This document shows positions 31,451-40,569 of a stretch of DNA of 64,000 nt, one piece after another; positions within the stretch are counted from its first letter, which is position 1; the number at the start of each line of letters is the position of its first letter. The notes beneath the pieces were generated by a model. It was not told the origin of the DNA and ran no database searches. It saw only the letters and a list, made by a program, of their open reading frames with translations. This DNA comes from Stenomitos rutilans HA7619-LM2 (GTDB taxonomy: Bacteria > Cyanobacteriota > Cyanobacteriia > Leptolyngbyales > Leptolyngbyaceae), in the NCBI GenBank assembly GCA_019358945.1, contig JAHHIE010000001.1:62001-126000 (forward strand). The letters are read 5' to 3'. The position numbers and the translations under genes were made by a program.

Positions 31451-31870
31451 ATGCAGGTATTTGTTTTACTCTTTAACGCGGGCACGGAAAACGAAGGCAT
31501 TCATACGATTCAAATTGGCGATCGCAACCTGGTGCTGCTTTTTGAGCAGGAAGACGATGCGACTCGCTACTCACTGTTATTGGAGGCGCAGGATTTTCCA
31601 GTGCCGACGGTGGAAGCGATGGACAAGGCTGAGGTTGAAGAGTTTTGTGAGAGTGCTGGCTATGAAGGACAGTTTGTGCCTGCTGGCTTTGTACCTAAGA
31701 CGGACACCGAGCGTCTCTTGTTAGCACCCCCTGAAGCGAATCTGGAAGAAACCGACTGGCGAATCGACTCTACATCTGAGGCGCAGACAGAAGCAGATTC
31801 AGAGGCTTCAAGCGTAAGGGCAGAGGAGGAATTGGAACGCATTCGTCGCAAGCTTGAAGGTCTCTTATAA
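31451..31870 (+). CDS. DUF3110 protein
   Basis: A 139-residue cyanobacterial protein. The N-terminal 85 residues match DUF3110 (VFVLLFNAGTENEGIHTIQ, then NLVLLFEQEDDATRY), a small alpha/beta domain shared by cyanobacteria and plastids with no known function. The C-terminus (100-139) is acidic and probably a disordered to helical tail. It stands alone between atpB and murQ. Confidence 0.85.
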   Translation: MQVFVLLFNAGTENEGIHTIQIGDRNLVLLFEQEDDATRYSLLLEAQDFPVPTVEAMDKAEVEEFCESAGYEGQFVPAGFVPKTDTERLLLAPPEANLEETDWRIDSTSEAQTEADSEASSVRAEEELERIRRKLEGLL

Positions 31871-31940
31871 AAGCATGAAGGATCAATCGGATGTTCTTTG
31901 ATCCTTATATTCTTGTATCTTACATAGTTTCTAAGTGCTC

Positions 31941-32861
31941 ATGCCCAACGTAGACGAGCGTGGACATCTGCTGACGGAGCAGGCTAATCCCAACAGTCAG
32001 AAGCTTGACCAGCTCACAACGCTGGAATTGGTTGATCTGTTTAACCAGGAAGATGCTCGAACGATCGCGGCAATCGCCCAGGCACGGCAGCCTTTAGCGA
32101 GGGCGATTGATCTTACGGCGACTGCCCTACAGCAGGGTGGTCGGTTGTTTTACATTGGGGCTGGGACGAGTGGACGATTGGGCGTGCTGGATGCAGCGGA
32201 ATGTCCGCCTACCTTTTGTTCTGATCCAGAGCAAGTGCAGGGCATTCTGGCTGGCGGTGCCGCAGCGCTAGTCCGCAGTTCGGAAGGGCTGGAGGATCGG
32301 TCGGGTGATGGGGCTGCGGCGATCGATGACCATCACATCACCAGTCTGGATGTTGTGGTTGGCATCACCGCAGGCGGTACCACCCCCTATGTGCACGGTG
32401 CTTTGGAGGCAGCGCGGCAACGAGGAGCTACTACCATTTTCATCGCGTGCGTCCCTGCCGAGCAGGTGGGTGCAGTGGTTGATGTTGATCTTCGCCTGTT
32501 AGTTGGCCCCGAAGTTTTGGCAGGCTCAACACGGCTCAAGGCAGGCACCGTAACGAAGCTTGCCCTCAACATTCTGTCTACCGGCGTCATGGTGCAGTTG
32601 GGTAAGGTGTACGGCAATCGCATGGTGGATGTGGCTGTAACCAACCAGAAGCTACACGATCGTGCCCTCCGCATTCTGCAAGACCTGACTGATTTGAGCC
32701 GGGAAGATGCAGGATATCTCCTGGAGCAAAGTGGACGCAACGTGAAGCTAGCGCTGTTCATGCACTGGACGGGGTTGGGGAAAGAGGAGGGGAGTCAGCT
32801 TTTAAGCCAGCATCAGGGGCAGTTGAGAAAGGCTGTGGGTGACTGGACGGGTGAGGGGTAA
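31941..32861 (+). CDS. murQ: N-acetylmuramic acid 6-phosphate etherase
   Basis: Cleaves the lactyl ether of MurNAc-6-P to GlcNAc-6-P in peptidoglycan recycling. The SIS domain shows GAGTSGRLGVLDAAECPPTF and GITAGGTTPYVHGAL, and the conserved C-terminal NILSTGVMVQLGKVYGNRMVDV is present. ATG 31941 is preferred; a GTG lies two codons upstream. The last residues (DWTGEG) are encoded by the start of a G-rich repeat, so the repeat probably set the stop codon position. Confidence 0.95.
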   Translation: MPNVDERGHLLTEQANPNSQKLDQLTTLELVDLFNQEDARTIAAIAQARQPLARAIDLTATALQQGGRLFYIGAGTSGRLGVLDAAECPPTFCSDPEQVQGILAGGAAALVRSSEGLEDRSGDGAAAIDDHHITSLDVVVGITAGGTTPYVHGALEAARQRGATTIFIACVPAEQVGAVVDVDLRLLVGPEVLAGSTRLKAGTVTKLALNILSTGVMVQLGKVYGNRMVDVAVTNQKLHDRALRILQDLTDLSREDAGYLLEQSGRNVKLALFMHWTGLGKEEGSQLLSQHQGQLRKAVGDWTGEG

Positions 32862-33060
32862 GGGGTGAAGGCAAAAGGTAGCAGGAGAAAGGGAACTGGG
32901 AGTTGAGAGTCGGGAGTCGGAGGGAGCAAGGGAAGCGGAGGAAGCAAGGGAGCAAGCTTCTGAACTCTCTAGCACAGCGGCGCAAAGCGCTACTCAAAAC
33001 TTCTTATCCTTCATCCTGATATACTCCTTCCAACTCAAAGCTCAAAACTTCTACACTGAC
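32840..33060. repeat. Low-complexity repeat patch after murQ
   Basis: Mixed G/A-rich short repeats (gaggggtaaggggtgaagg, gagagtcgggagtcgg, gcaagggaagcggagg) are followed by C/T- and tcaaaac-type repeats. It fills the gap between murQ and the convergent TIR-WD40 gene. Similar text occurs in the recN insertion. Confidence 0.75.
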
Positions 33061-33120
33061 GGCTGACCGCTGATAGCTGATGGTAAAAGGCAGAAGTGAA
33101 ATGATTGAGATGAGGTTCTG

Positions 33121-35871
33121 TCATCGGCACATGGCGCGATCGAGGTTGCTAACATTTGGATTGGTGGTGAGGTAGTTGTGTAGCCAGGTGCAGCCGCGTT
33201 TCATCAGGTCGTCAAGGTTGAGGTTCCACAGAATGATGGTACCGTCCTGGCTAGCGGAGGCAAGCGTTTTACCATCGGGGCTAAAGCTAACGCTTCTGAC
33301 CCAGTTAGTGTGATCAGTAAAGGCGTCTAGCTGCTGTCCGTTGAGGCTCCATAGCCGAACCGTTTTGTCGGCACTAGCGGTGGCGATCGTGGAACCTTCG
33401 GGGCTAAACGCCACGCTCATCACAAACCCGCCATGACCTCTGAGGGTAAACAGTCGATCGCCTCCGCGATTCCAGAGTTTCACGGTGCCATCATCGCTAC
33501 CTGTTGCCAGAATTTGACTATCGGGGCTAAAGGCTACAGTGCCAATAGGCCCACCCTGCCCTTGCAGGGTTCTGAGCAAGTCTCCATTGACCTGCCAGAG
33601 TTGGGCTGTAGCATCGTCGTTGCCCGTCAGCACAAAGCGACCATCTGGACTAAAAGTGACGCTCAGTATTGCTCCACTATGCCCTTGTAGCGTTTTAAGG
33701 AGTTGACCGTCCTGATTCCAAAATTTAATCGTGCCATCCTGGCTAGCAGAGGCCAGGGTTTGACCATTCGGACTAAAGGCAACGCTCCAGACGGTTCCTT
33801 GATGGCCTTGTAAGGTTCTCAGGAGTTGCCCTGTTTGGCTGCTCCAGAGTTTCACGGTGCGATCTTCGCTGGCAGAGGCGATGGTTTGGCTCGTAGGACT
33901 GAAGGCCACGCTCAAAATCCTTTGCTGATGACCCTTTAAGGTGAGGCGTTCGGTACCATTGCGGTTCCAAAGCTTGATGGTGTTATCACTGCCTCCAGTT
34001 GCCAGCGTTTTGCCATCGGGGCTGAATCGAACGCTGTTTACCATGTCCTGATGTGCGTTTAGCACAACGAGCGGCGGCGGTGCGATCGCCCAGAGCTTGA
34101 TGGTGCGATCGCCACTAGCAGAAATCAGCGTTTTGCCATCGGGGCTAAAGCTTACACTGTTGACCCAGTTGCTGTGTCCTCGAAAGGTATTGGTCGTGTC
34201 GCCGTTAAGGTGCCATAGATTAATGGTGCTATCTAGGCTGGCAGACGCAAGCAGTGTGCCATCGGGGCTAAAACTCAGGCTTTTAACCGCATCACTATGA
34301 CCTGTTAGCGTTCTGAGTTCCTGCCCAAGTCGCTGTGGTGCTGCACGATCAACTGACCACAACTTCACCGTCTCGTCCTCGCTGGCAGAGGCAAGGGTTT
34401 TACCATCGGGGCTAAAACGGACGCTGATCACTGGCGCATGATGTCCAGTTAGGGTTTTAAGCGGTTGTCCGTTGAGGCTCCAGAGGCGCACTGTGAAATC
34501 ACCATCGGCTGTGGCGATCGTTTGACCATCTGGACTGAATTGAACACTCACAACAGCAAACCCTTCCGTGCTGAAGGTTGTCTTAAGCTTGCCACTCATG
34601 TCCCACAATTTGATGATGCCGTCCTGGTCAGACGAGGCGATGAGCTTACCATTGGGGCTGAAGCTGGCACTTAGCACCCTGGCACTATGCCCTTTGAAGG
34701 TTTGCCATAACGTTCCATCCCGGTTCCATATTTTGACGGTTTGGTCATCGCTGGCAGAGACCAGGGTTTGACCATTGGGACTAAAGCTGACGCTATTGAC
34801 GGGATCACGGTGCCCCGTTAAGGTTTTCAGCAGCTTGCCGTCTTGACTCCATAGCTTGATCGTTTTGTCAGCACTGGCAGAGGCGATCGTTTGACCGTCA
34901 GGGCTGAACGTGGCACTCATGACGTACCCCTGGTGCCCCTGTAAGGTGTTTTGAGCCTTAATGCCGTAAACAACTTGCCGTAAAGCGGCAATGGCGCGTA
35001 GTTGAGTACTCGGTTCAAGAAACCAGCCCGTTTGCTTGAGTTGCCGTCCTGTCTGCAACCCTTCAACGAGTGCCTCTAGCTCCAGTCCTGAAGCCATGAG
35101 CTTTTGAGCACCGGAACTTTGGGCCACGACTTCTGCTTTGATCTTCTGCTTAAACGCAAAGCCAGCCATGCTCAGCGCCACGATCGAAAAGGCACTCACA
35201 GCGGCGGTCAAAAACTGCTGACGGTGTATCTCCGCTTTTTGCCGCATGGTTTCTGCTTTGCGGCTGGTGTTGATGAATGCCCCTTGCAGTTCAGATGGTT
35301 CAGGTTTTTTGCCTGTAACTTGCGCGAGCCACAGTTCGGCTTCTTCCAGGTCACTGCCCCGCAGCAAGAGGCTGTCGTCGCGGGTGCGTTGCTCCCATTC
35401 GATCGCCCGTGTCTGCAAACGAGCGTGGGCGCGAACATACTTCAAATCGGTATCGATCGCTGTGGTCAGAATTTTGAGCGCGCGATCGTGATCGTCTGTT
35501 TCACGAAAGAAGAGCCAATTGTGTGTTGCCAGCATGGGATGCACCACTGCAACGTCAAAGCCTTCCCGTCGTACAATTGGGACGAGCCGCTTATGGTTAG
35601 CAATAGCGTGTTCTAGCTCTTGCCCACATACTTTAGAGGCGATCGAATCAGGGCTGAGCACAAAGATGAAGTTGCTAGCGGCCTCGATCCCGGCCTGGAT
35701 AGCAGCCCACCAGTCTTCGGTTGGCTGAATATCTTCCCAGTCAACCCAGAGGTTATAACCAAGCTGTTTAAGCGAGCCGCTGAGCGTTTGGACAAATTCC
35801 TTGTCTTTACGGGAATAGGAAATAAAAATCTCGTTCTGGCGCTCGATCGCGTCGCTTTGTCCCGCATTCAT
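33121..35871 (-). CDS. TIR domain protein with transmembrane helix and 14 WD40 repeats
   Basis: A 916-residue multidomain protein from ATG 35871; a TTG at 35904 would add 11 residues. The TIR-like domain is about 13-150 (EIFISYSRKDKEF; SPDSIASKVCGQELEHAI, where the Glu lies at the position of the NADase catalytic residue). A helical linker (150-215) with ARLQTRAIEWEQRTRDDSLLLRG leads to a transmembrane helix at about 219-240. From about residue 305, fourteen WD40 repeats (TLxGH...FSPDGxTLASAS...VKLW) form probably two seven-bladed propellers. Related cyanobacterial proteins are thought to be signalling or immune receptors. Whether this one cleaves NAD is unknown. Confidence 0.93.
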   Translation of the reverse strand: MNAGQSDAIERQNEIFISYSRKDKEFVQTLSGSLKQLGYNLWVDWEDIQPTEDWWAAIQAGIEAASNFIFVLSPDSIASKVCGQELEHAIANHKRLVPIVRREGFDVAVVHPMLATHNWLFFRETDDHDRALKILTTAIDTDLKYVRAHARLQTRAIEWEQRTRDDSLLLRGSDLEEAELWLAQVTGKKPEPSELQGAFINTSRKAETMRQKAEIHRQQFLTAAVSAFSIVALSMAGFAFKQKIKAEVVAQSSGAQKLMASGLELEALVEGLQTGRQLKQTGWFLEPSTQLRAIAALRQVVYGIKAQNTLQGHQGYVMSATFSPDGQTIASASADKTIKLWSQDGKLLKTLTGHRDPVNSVSFSPNGQTLVSASDDQTVKIWNRDGTLWQTFKGHSARVLSASFSPNGKLIASSDQDGIIKLWDMSGKLKTTFSTEGFAVVSVQFSPDGQTIATADGDFTVRLWSLNGQPLKTLTGHHAPVISVRFSPDGKTLASASEDETVKLWSVDRAAPQRLGQELRTLTGHSDAVKSLSFSPDGTLLASASLDSTINLWHLNGDTTNTFRGHSNWVNSVSFSPDGKTLISASGDRTIKLWAIAPPPLVVLNAHQDMVNSVRFSPDGKTLATGGSDNTIKLWNRNGTERLTLKGHQQRILSVAFSPTSQTIASASEDRTVKLWSSQTGQLLRTLQGHQGTVWSVAFSPNGQTLASASQDGTIKFWNQDGQLLKTLQGHSGAILSVTFSPDGRFVLTGNDDATAQLWQVNGDLLRTLQGQGGPIGTVAFSPDSQILATGSDDGTVKLWNRGGDRLFTLRGHGGFVMSVAFSPEGSTIATASADKTVRLWSLNGQQLDAFTDHTNWVRSVSFSPDGKTLASASQDGTIILWNLNLDDLMKRGCTWLHNYLTTNPNVSNLDRAMCR

Positions 35872-35968
35872 ACCTGTAAAAGCATCTGTGTGCTTGCATG
35901 GCAATCTTCCACCACAGTATCAAATTTAGGTGGCTTCCCAGTGAGAGACGGCTGGGCAAAGAAACACT

Positions 35969-36928
35969 TTACTCGTCGTGGCCCTCTGGTTTAAGCCCCT
36001 TGCTAAACACACCTTGAAAGGCTGTTTCTTCAGCAACGCTTTTGCCCTCATTGAGCAGGTAATCATGAAAGGTGCGGGCAATGACCGAGAGCTGTTTGCC
36101 AGAGGGATAGATCACATACCAGTAGCGCTGAATGGGAAAGCCTACGACATCCAGAATGGTCAATTGGCTGCTAGACCCTTCGAGCGCTAGCGTATGCAGC
36201 GATAGCACCGAGATGCCAAGTCCGCCCGCGATCGCCTGCTTAATAGCCTCGTTGCTGCCCAAGTCAAGCTTTACTTTGAGCTCCAGCGCGTGCTCATCAA
36301 ACAGTGTTTGTACCGCCTTTCGCGTGCCTGATCCCGGTTCCCTCATGATGAAGGGTTCTTCTGCCAGTCGCTTCAGTGGAATATCGCGCTCATGAGCTAA
36401 CGGATGATTGCGTTGCGCTAAGACCACAAGCGGATTTTCTAAGAAGGGATGCACTTTAACATCCAGGTCTTCGGGTAACTGGCTCAGGATGTAGAGGTCA
36501 TCGCGGTTATCGGCTAAGCTACCCAACACCCACTCGTGGTTATTCACCGTAAGCGATACATCTACACCGGGGTACCGCTGGCAGAATGGCCCTAATAAGC
36601 GCGGCACGACATATTTTGCAGTGGTGACAACGGCTAACCGGAGCGCACCTTGCTTGAGACCTTTCAGGTCGGAGATCGCAATATCAAACTGTGACAAGCG
36701 AGAGAAAATGTCCCGACAGGTGATGTAAAGTTCTTTCCCAGCGGCGGTCAGGTAGAGCCGCTTGCCAACTTGCTCAAACAGCGGCAAGCCAACCGCTTTC
36801 GACAGTTGTTTCACCTGCATCGAAACGGTTGGCTGGGTCAGGAAAAGCTCCTCAGCCGCACGCGTAAAGCTGCTGTGGCGCGCAACGGCCTCGAATACCT
36901 TCAACTGATGGAGTGTTGCATTTTTCAA
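35969..36928 (-). CDS. cmpR: LysR-family regulator, CmpR-like
   Basis: LysR-type transcription factor of 319 residues. The N-terminal winged helix-turn-helix (TLHQLKVFEAVARHSSFTRA, LTQPTVSMQVKQL) is closest in memory to the CmpR/NdhR group, which controls bicarbonate uptake and the carbon-concentrating response. The effector-binding domain (about 92-300) includes FIMREPGSGTRKAVQ and SNEAIKQAIAGGLGISVLS. The initiator seems to be TTG 36928: an in-frame stop lies upstream and no ATG is available. No cmp or ndh target genes are in the window, so the CmpR label rests on sequence resemblance only. Confidence 0.82.
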   Translation of the reverse strand: MKNATLHQLKVFEAVARHSSFTRAAEELFLTQPTVSMQVKQLSKAVGLPLFEQVGKRLYLTAAGKELYITCRDIFSRLSQFDIAISDLKGLKQGALRLAVVTTAKYVVPRLLGPFCQRYPGVDVSLTVNNHEWVLGSLADNRDDLYILSQLPEDLDVKVHPFLENPLVVLAQRNHPLAHERDIPLKRLAEEPFIMREPGSGTRKAVQTLFDEHALELKVKLDLGSNEAIKQAIAGGLGISVLSLHTLALEGSSSQLTILDVVGFPIQRYWYVIYPSGKQLSVIARTFHDYLLNEGKSVAEETAFQGVFSKGLKPEGHDE

Positions 36929-37130
36929 GCCGGGTGCCTCGCAAACTAGCTCATAGATCTAAGTCTATCACCTGAAGAGGAAACCATGATTTTCACCTAT
37001 GGACTTCAATAGTATCATCATTTGTATGAGTCTAAACTCCCTTCCAACAGCGTTGCATATAGGCGTCACGGCTAGCCCGACTCAGGTTGCTGCTGTCATG
37101 GTCGGCAAGCCGCAATTGGCTAAGTTCGAT

Positions 37131-37152
37131 CGCACAGTCATATGACTGTGCG
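37131..37152. promoter_or_regulatory. Perfect 22-bp palindrome
   Basis: The sequence cgcacagtca-tatgactgtgcg is a perfect dyad with no loop. It lies between the LysR gene start and the stop of the hydrolase gene. It has the look of a protein-binding operator, possibly for the adjacent regulator; the owner is not known. Confidence 0.5.
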
Positions 37153-37207
37153 CTACCCGCCTGTATGCACGCCTTTCTCGCTTGCCTACTAAACCACTAC
37201 AATGCGG

Positions 37208-37957
37208 CTAAAGATTGGTGGAGAGAGGGCATTGGCGTATGGTCATCTGTTGTGCCTCTAGACAGCGCCAAAATCGCAGTAGTTGCTCTGCAACCAACTG
37301 AGGCTGAAAGTAATGGAAAAAGTGATGACCATCCGGGCATTGCCAAAGCGTGTCGTCTGCCTTGAAATACGACAACCATTCTTGGAGCATGGGTGGATGA
37401 ACCACCGGATCATTCTTACTACCGCAAACTAGCAGTGGCATGGGCACGCCACCCTTGGGCAGAGTCGCCAGCTTAAACAAGGAGTGGGGCGAAGGAGCCT
37501 CTTCTAAATCGCGGCGCAACGATGCCACTAATGGCTTGATGGCGTAGGGGAGCTGACGACCAAAAAGGCTGCGGGCGGTACACGCAAGCAATTGTTGACG
37601 GCTGCATGCAATGAGTTGGCGCTGGACATAGTAATGCGTTTGCCATGTAATGGCGGGTTGAGCTGCAACGGCTAAGAGTGTGAGTGATCGTACCCGGTTA
37701 GGGTAGCGTCGTGCGTACATTAACCCCAGTACTCCACTGATCCCATGACCTGCTAGATGAATGGGATGTGGCAGGTGTTTCAAATAATCGTGCAGCAACA
37801 CAACGGCTTGATCGAGAGAACTGGCTTCATCGAGAGATTGCTTATATTCCCACTGCGCCACCGTCAGATGAGGTGTTAGAGCCTGGAGCAATGGTTGGTC
37901 AAAATGTTTCAGGCTAGGGCTGGCATTTAGCCACAGGACATCAAAGGAGGGTGACAT
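37208..37957 (-). CDS. Alpha/beta hydrolase
   Basis: Alpha/beta hydrolase fold protein of 249 residues. ATG 37957 is chosen because MSPSFDVLWLNASPSLKHFDQPLL looks like the usual family start; the frame is open to 38056. The nucleophile elbow reads LAGHGISGVLG, followed by a typical helix (YARRYPNRVRSLTLL). The acid and histidine are probably in VCGSKNDPVVHP and DGHHFFHYF. Substrate is unknown. It is co-oriented with the LysR gene downstream, 279 bp away. Confidence 0.75.
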   Translation of the reverse strand: MSPSFDVLWLNASPSLKHFDQPLLQALTPHLTVAQWEYKQSLDEASSLDQAVVLLHDYLKHLPHPIHLAGHGISGVLGLMYARRYPNRVRSLTLLAVAAQPAITWQTHYYVQRQLIACSRQQLLACTARSLFGRQLPYAIKPLVASLRRDLEEAPSPHSLFKLATLPKGGVPMPLLVCGSKNDPVVHPPMLQEWLSYFKADDTLWQCPDGHHFFHYFQPQLVAEQLLRFWRCLEAQQMTIRQCPLSTNL

Positions 37958-38056
37958 GAGGATCTGAATCTCTTCTTCAGTGAAAACTGGGCTTATCCTA
38001 TCACAGCTATTGACATAGTTTATCAATAAACTTTGAAGGCTGTACGATCGCTGCAA

Positions 38057-38239
38057 CGACAGTTTTTAAGACAGTCTAGTGTGAGATGGAGTGGCTAGAG
38101 CCTTCTTAGCAGAGTAGGGACGTTTTATGATCTAGGCTGCTCCAGAAAAGCACAGATTGCTTTGAGAAGCTTGCTCTACTTAAGCCGTGCGTGAATCCTA
38201 CCGCTGCTTGTGAAACTGGGTTGTTAGTTTTAGCGCTGC
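38057..38239. other. Intergenic sequence before the structured segment
   Basis: About 180 bp upstream of the hydrolase gene (minus strand). No ORF or clear motif beyond the likely promoter of that gene was seen. Confidence 0.4.
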
Positions 38240-38457
38240 CTCGGTGGTAAAATTGCTAAAGCTATTGCTACTTAATTTCAATAGCTAACCACGGAGCTGA
38301 GACCGTTAAGCTGATTGATTGAGCGGTCTGATCCTGTAAGGTGCTGCCAAGGAGGCGATGGTGAAACCTCTGAATTAGCAAATGCTATGAAAACGTCTTC
38401 AGCGGGAATCTTGGCAGTGGTAGCAAAATAGGCTAGGGTTGCCTGAGCAGTTCAGGC
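38240..38457 (+). ncRNA. Candidate structured RNA (family not recognised)
   Basis: A chain of strong helices with no ORF. gtggt 38244-38248 pairs accac 38288-38292 around an inner 8-bp hairpin (agctattg 38260, caatagct 38279). agaccg 38300 pairs cggtct 38324. ctgccaag 38344-38351 pairs cttggcag 38410-38417 around two hairpins, gagg/cctc (38352, 38367) and tagca/tgcta (38376, 38383). gcctga 38441 pairs tcaggc 38452. The three-way junction at 38344-38417 is the most striking part. It lies about 100 bp before the DUF3352 gene and could be its leader or an independent RNA. Strand is inferred from that gene. Confidence 0.45.
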
Positions 38458-38555
38458 TGCGATCGCGCTGTTGGGGGTTGGAACCTTCTTTAGACTCTTG
38501 GGCATGGGTGTATCGAGCGGGGCTTGTCAATGGAGTTGGGTCTTCACTCTGTTAG

Positions 38556-40517
38556 ATGATCCTCACTTTCAGTGAACTATTAATCAAAGAATGGTTGGAG
38601 GAGAAAGCGTTGTTGCGTTGTGCTTCTGTTTCATTTTCAGTTGCTGTGGCGATCCTGTCGGGTAGTGTCATTGCCCGTGCAGTACCTCTGCCTCAACCAT
38701 CTCCACCTGCTGTGACGACGGTGTTGCCAGCCAATACTCCCGGTGTAGTGCTGGTGAATGTTACGCCTACTGCCTGGGCAGAGGTCGATCGCTTTAACCC
38801 GTTGCCAGATTCCCTGCGAGTACCATTTAAGGTGCCATTCCTGCCAGACGAAATCGAGTTTGCGCAAGATATTCAGCCGTGGCTTGGCGATCAGGTGGCG
38901 ATCGCCCTGGTGCCTACAGCGGGATCGATCGCCAGTTCAGTCCTGCAAACATTTGACAGCAGCGCGATTTTGCTCGTACCCATCACAAAGCCCGATCGGT
39001 TCGATGCTTTCTTGCACAAGCTGAAAGCCACACGCGGGAAGCCTAACATTGAGCGTGAATACAAAGGCGTGATGCTCCTGGAATGGTCTGCACCGCCTGA
39101 GTCAACCCCTCCAGTGGTCAAACCGGATGCAACGACGCAACGCACGTTACCGCCTTCTACCGTCTTCGGTCAGCGTCAGTCTCCGTGGAGCGCCATCAGC
39201 CGTTTTGCAGATGGGACGGCGAACAAGGCCGTGACGCCTAACGTGCCGCCAGTGCCCCCTCTTGCGCCGGATGAGTCCCCTACACCTACGCCATCTCCCA
39301 GTCCAACAGAGGCAAAAGGATTGGCGATCGCGCTTTTACCTGGCAATGTGGCTGTTGCCGCACAGGTGCAAACGCTGGAAGACTTGATTGATGCCCGTTC
39401 TGAACGAGAGCCACTGGCGCAAAGTCGGTTGTTTCAGCGGACGTTGCAGCATCCTCAAACTGGACGATCGCTCGTGACTAGCTACGGTGAGGTGAGCGCG
39501 ATCGCCAAGTTCTTGTGGACGATCGCCAAAAATTCGCCTTCGACAGCCGATTTTGGCCTACCATCCCTGAGCGAAAGCCAACTAACTGCACTGACCAAAC
39601 TCTATAGCACGGTAGATAGTCACATCTGGCTTCAACCTGAAGGTATCCACAGTCAGGTCAATTTCTACTACACAACGCCTCAGCCCAAGATGGCGACTCG
39701 TGCGGTGCCTGATGCAAACCAGATCTTAAGCCGCTTACCATCGGCAACCTACCTCTCTGCCAACAGCCGGAACTTTAAGCAGCAGTGGCAAGACTCACTC
39801 GACTCTGCCCAGGATGACCTGGCTAGCCAGATTGCGATCGCCAGTCTGCGTAACGGCTTTCGCACGGCAACGGGTCTCGATCCAGAAAAGGATGTCATTC
39901 CCTGGATGGACGGTGAATATGCCTTCTTTTTCTTTCCAACGACCGGAGGGTTCTTTAACTATCTCTACCCCAAACTTAATCTTGGGTTGGGTTTGATTGT
40001 GCAAACCAGCGATCGCCAAGCCGCAGAAGCCGCCCTGAAAAAACTGGATCAATTTATCAAAAAAGAGGCAAAGGGTGAAGTGGCGATCGTGCCACAACAG
40101 TTTAAGGGACAGCCGATCGTTAGTTGGGAAACCAAAGAAAAGGGTAAGACGATCAGCTTTCTATCTTACGGTTGGGTTGATGCAAAAACATTGGTGATTA
40201 CAACCGGGTCGAAACCAATGGCAGATCTAGCTCCCAAGCCTTATTTGCCGCTGCACCTTAACCATACGTTTCAAACGGCGACAGCCAGCTTTCCCCTGCC
40301 GAACGATGGCTACTTCTATGTCAACATGGGCGCAACGCTTTCCTTTTTCTACAGCCTGATTTTGCCGTCTGCTCCTACAGAAGACTCAGTGTTTGTGCAG
40401 GAATTTCAACGAATTGCTGGCTCTGTCCGCAGTGTCAGCACCTCCAATTCCGCTACGGCTGAGGTGCAGCGAGTCGATTCTCTATGGGTGCTGGCTCCAG
40501 TGAAGCAGTCGAAGTAG
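38556..40517 (+). CDS. DUF3352 protein
   Basis: A 653-residue cyanobacterial protein of the DUF3352 family, function unknown. It starts at ATG 38556, although a later start near the hydrophobic signal-like segment (LLRCASVSFSVAVAILSG, about 19-37) is possible. The mature part begins with LPANTPGVVLVNVTPTAWAEV, typical of the family. A Pro/Thr/Ser-rich linker lies near 225-250. The second half repeats the pattern (LPSATYLSANSRNFKQQW; GLDPEKDVIPWMDGEYAF). It is probably exported to the periplasm or lumen. It is convergent with the zinc-ribbon membrane protein gene. Confidence 0.85.
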   Translation: MILTFSELLIKEWLEEKALLRCASVSFSVAVAILSGSVIARAVPLPQPSPPAVTTVLPANTPGVVLVNVTPTAWAEVDRFNPLPDSLRVPFKVPFLPDEIEFAQDIQPWLGDQVAIALVPTAGSIASSVLQTFDSSAILLVPITKPDRFDAFLHKLKATRGKPNIEREYKGVMLLEWSAPPESTPPVVKPDATTQRTLPPSTVFGQRQSPWSAISRFADGTANKAVTPNVPPVPPLAPDESPTPTPSPSPTEAKGLAIALLPGNVAVAAQVQTLEDLIDARSEREPLAQSRLFQRTLQHPQTGRSLVTSYGEVSAIAKFLWTIAKNSPSTADFGLPSLSESQLTALTKLYSTVDSHIWLQPEGIHSQVNFYYTTPQPKMATRAVPDANQILSRLPSATYLSANSRNFKQQWQDSLDSAQDDLASQIAIASLRNGFRTATGLDPEKDVIPWMDGEYAFFFFPTTGGFFNYLYPKLNLGLGLIVQTSDRQAAEAALKKLDQFIKKEAKGEVAIVPQQFKGQPIVSWETKEKGKTISFLSYGWVDAKTLVITTGSKPMADLAPKPYLPLHLNHTFQTATASFPLPNDGYFYVNMGATLSFFYSLILPSAPTEDSVFVQEFQRIAGSVRSVSTSNSATAEVQRVDSLWVLAPVKQSK

Positions 40518-40569
40518 AGATGGGTGTAAGCTACGATTGCCCACCTGTAAGGGTGCGGCATCGTAAGGT

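Noticed and set aside
38344-38417. tRNA-like cloverleaf
   Set aside because: The helices form a junction, but there is no T-loop, anticodon arm or acceptor end of tRNA type.
38240-38457. Known riboswitch (fluoride, cobalamin, c-di-AMP, glutamine)
   Set aside because: Short matches such as ggcgatggtg were seen, but the full conserved cores of these families are not present.
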